Assembly: GCF_963678635.1 (NCBI RefSeq)
Contig: NC_087070.1
Span: forward strand, 34,303,955 to 34,363,954
Length of the DNA stretch: 60,000 bases
Reading direction: 5' to 3'
DNA from: Symsagittifera roscoffensis
Taxonomy: Eukaryota > Xenacoelomorpha > Acoela > Convolutidae
Part shown: positions 59,051 through 60,000 of the stretch, in pieces
Layout of the letters: every line of letters begins with the position of its first letter
How positions within the stretch are numbered: the first letter of the stretch is position 1
Translations under genes and position numbers: made by a program
The notes under the pieces: generated by a model
Database searches by the model: none
The model's input: only the letters and a program-made list of their open reading frames with translations
Told to the model about the DNA's origin: nothing

Positions 59051-60000
59051 CTGTTTTCTCGGTTAACCATTTTTGTATCTACTATAATTGCATTTTGTGT
59101 TAAATAAAATCATTAATTATTTTGAAATGTTAAAAATAAATATATATTTTTTTCGTTGTTTGGGAATTTTTCACGTTCTGTGGAGGTGAGCTTGAAATTT
59201 TTCTGCAGCTTGGCACCATTGACGTAAGAAACGCGTGTTTTAATATATTCAGCTCGTACTTGTGTTTTCCCGTCATTCATGCCTTGCTGCAGAAAAAAAA
59301 ACCAACATTACCTTACAGAACAAGCAAGTCTATATCCCAAAAGTTTATTTCTTATTTTGTGTCATTTTTTTCATGCGTGATTTTGTGCATTCATTGAGTT
59401 TGCTTAGCCCAAAATTCAGTTCTGAAACGTGAAAATTGATAAACTTCAAACCATAGGCAAAAAAAATCTGCTTTAATGAAAATGTCTAATGAGAATTTGG
59501 CGACTCTTTACTGTCTAGTGCAAAAAATTGAGATCAAAGTAGCAGTGAAATTAGAAAGGATTTAAAAATTTGTGTTTCAAAATAACCCTATAATTTGCAC
59601 GAAAGAAACATCAAAATAAAAACAAAATATACTGTTGTTTTGTTGAACATTCTTTATTAAAAAAACTTTGGAACTGTTGATCTGACAACCTTTAGGCAGC
59701 AAATGGACTCAGCCAATTTGGCTCTTAAAATTCCTTTCATATTTTTGGTTTTTCTTCCCTCTTTATTGAATACAAAGGCTGTGCATGGCAACTAACTAAA
59801 TATGAGTGAAAACAGTAAGCTTTTCTCAAGGAGGGTTTGTTATAATGATAGCTTAGCATAATTCATCATTTACCAAGCACCGAACTTGAACGGACACTGA
59901 AGGCTTTACAGACTGTTAGAAAGCGCTGTATGTGGGTGGGCAATAAGACCGCATGTCGATTTAAGTTACTCGAAATTGTGAATAAAAATGGACATGGGAG
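59051..60000. other. Noncoding sequence at the window end
   Basis: AT-rich and without a recognisable gene, repeat boundary or RNA gene. Confidence 0.4.

Overview
The window is AT-rich nuclear DNA from a eukaryote, most likely an invertebrate animal. It has GT-AG introns with tttcag-type acceptors, long Asn/Gln/Ser-rich coding exons, MITEs with 8-bp target duplications, a decayed FLYWCH-type Mutator element, microsatellites and a 10-kb minisatellite. There are no operons, Shine-Dalgarno sites or dense ORFs. I cannot name the species. A 200-bp N gap (2384-2583) marks a scaffold join.

One protein-coding gene can be supported, on the + strand. It consists of a 4-kb exon (E1, 6439-10534, probable ATG at 6489), E2 (16133-16599), E3 in two identical copies (E3a 17930-18021, E3b 23845-23936), probably E4 (39169-39243), and E5 (39641-39730). 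The ORF reading through the end of E1 to 10538 is false, because a GAG|GTAAGA donor precedes its stop. Codon phases match at every junction: AG+C, then T+CC, then phase 0 throughout. The product is a large, mostly disordered protein with a Gln/Ser/Pro-rich N-terminus, an Arg/Ser/Asp-rich middle, an Asn/Gln/Gly-rich prion-like stretch and a short helical C-terminal part. I do not recognise its family. Both ends of the gene are uncertain.

The introns hold most of the notable structure. Intron 1 carries a 1.9-kb tandem duplication that starts inside a MITE, plus perfect 38-bp palindromes. Introns 2-3 carry a 5.9-kb near-identical tandem duplication that copied E3. E3 is 92 bp, not a multiple of three, so using both copies or neither breaks the frame and exactly one must be spliced in. 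An older 1.3-1.4 kb tandem duplication (28.2-30.85 kb), a 648-bp inverted repeat (34258-34905) and a long (CAA)n tract follow. Downstream of E5 lie a 0.65-kb segment duplicated from the window start, a small 75-bp minisatellite, and about 310 copies of a 33-bp unit (42311-52594) with higher-order structure. Each typical unit carries three GTAAGT 5' splice-site cores on the gene's sense strand.

The last 7 kb contains a dead MULE transposon (about 53.8-56.1 kb) with inverted, internally repeated ends and a minus-strand transposase pseudogene. The rest is noncoding apart from copies of an interspersed repeat. All identifications were made by reading the sequence; no database or alignment program was used.
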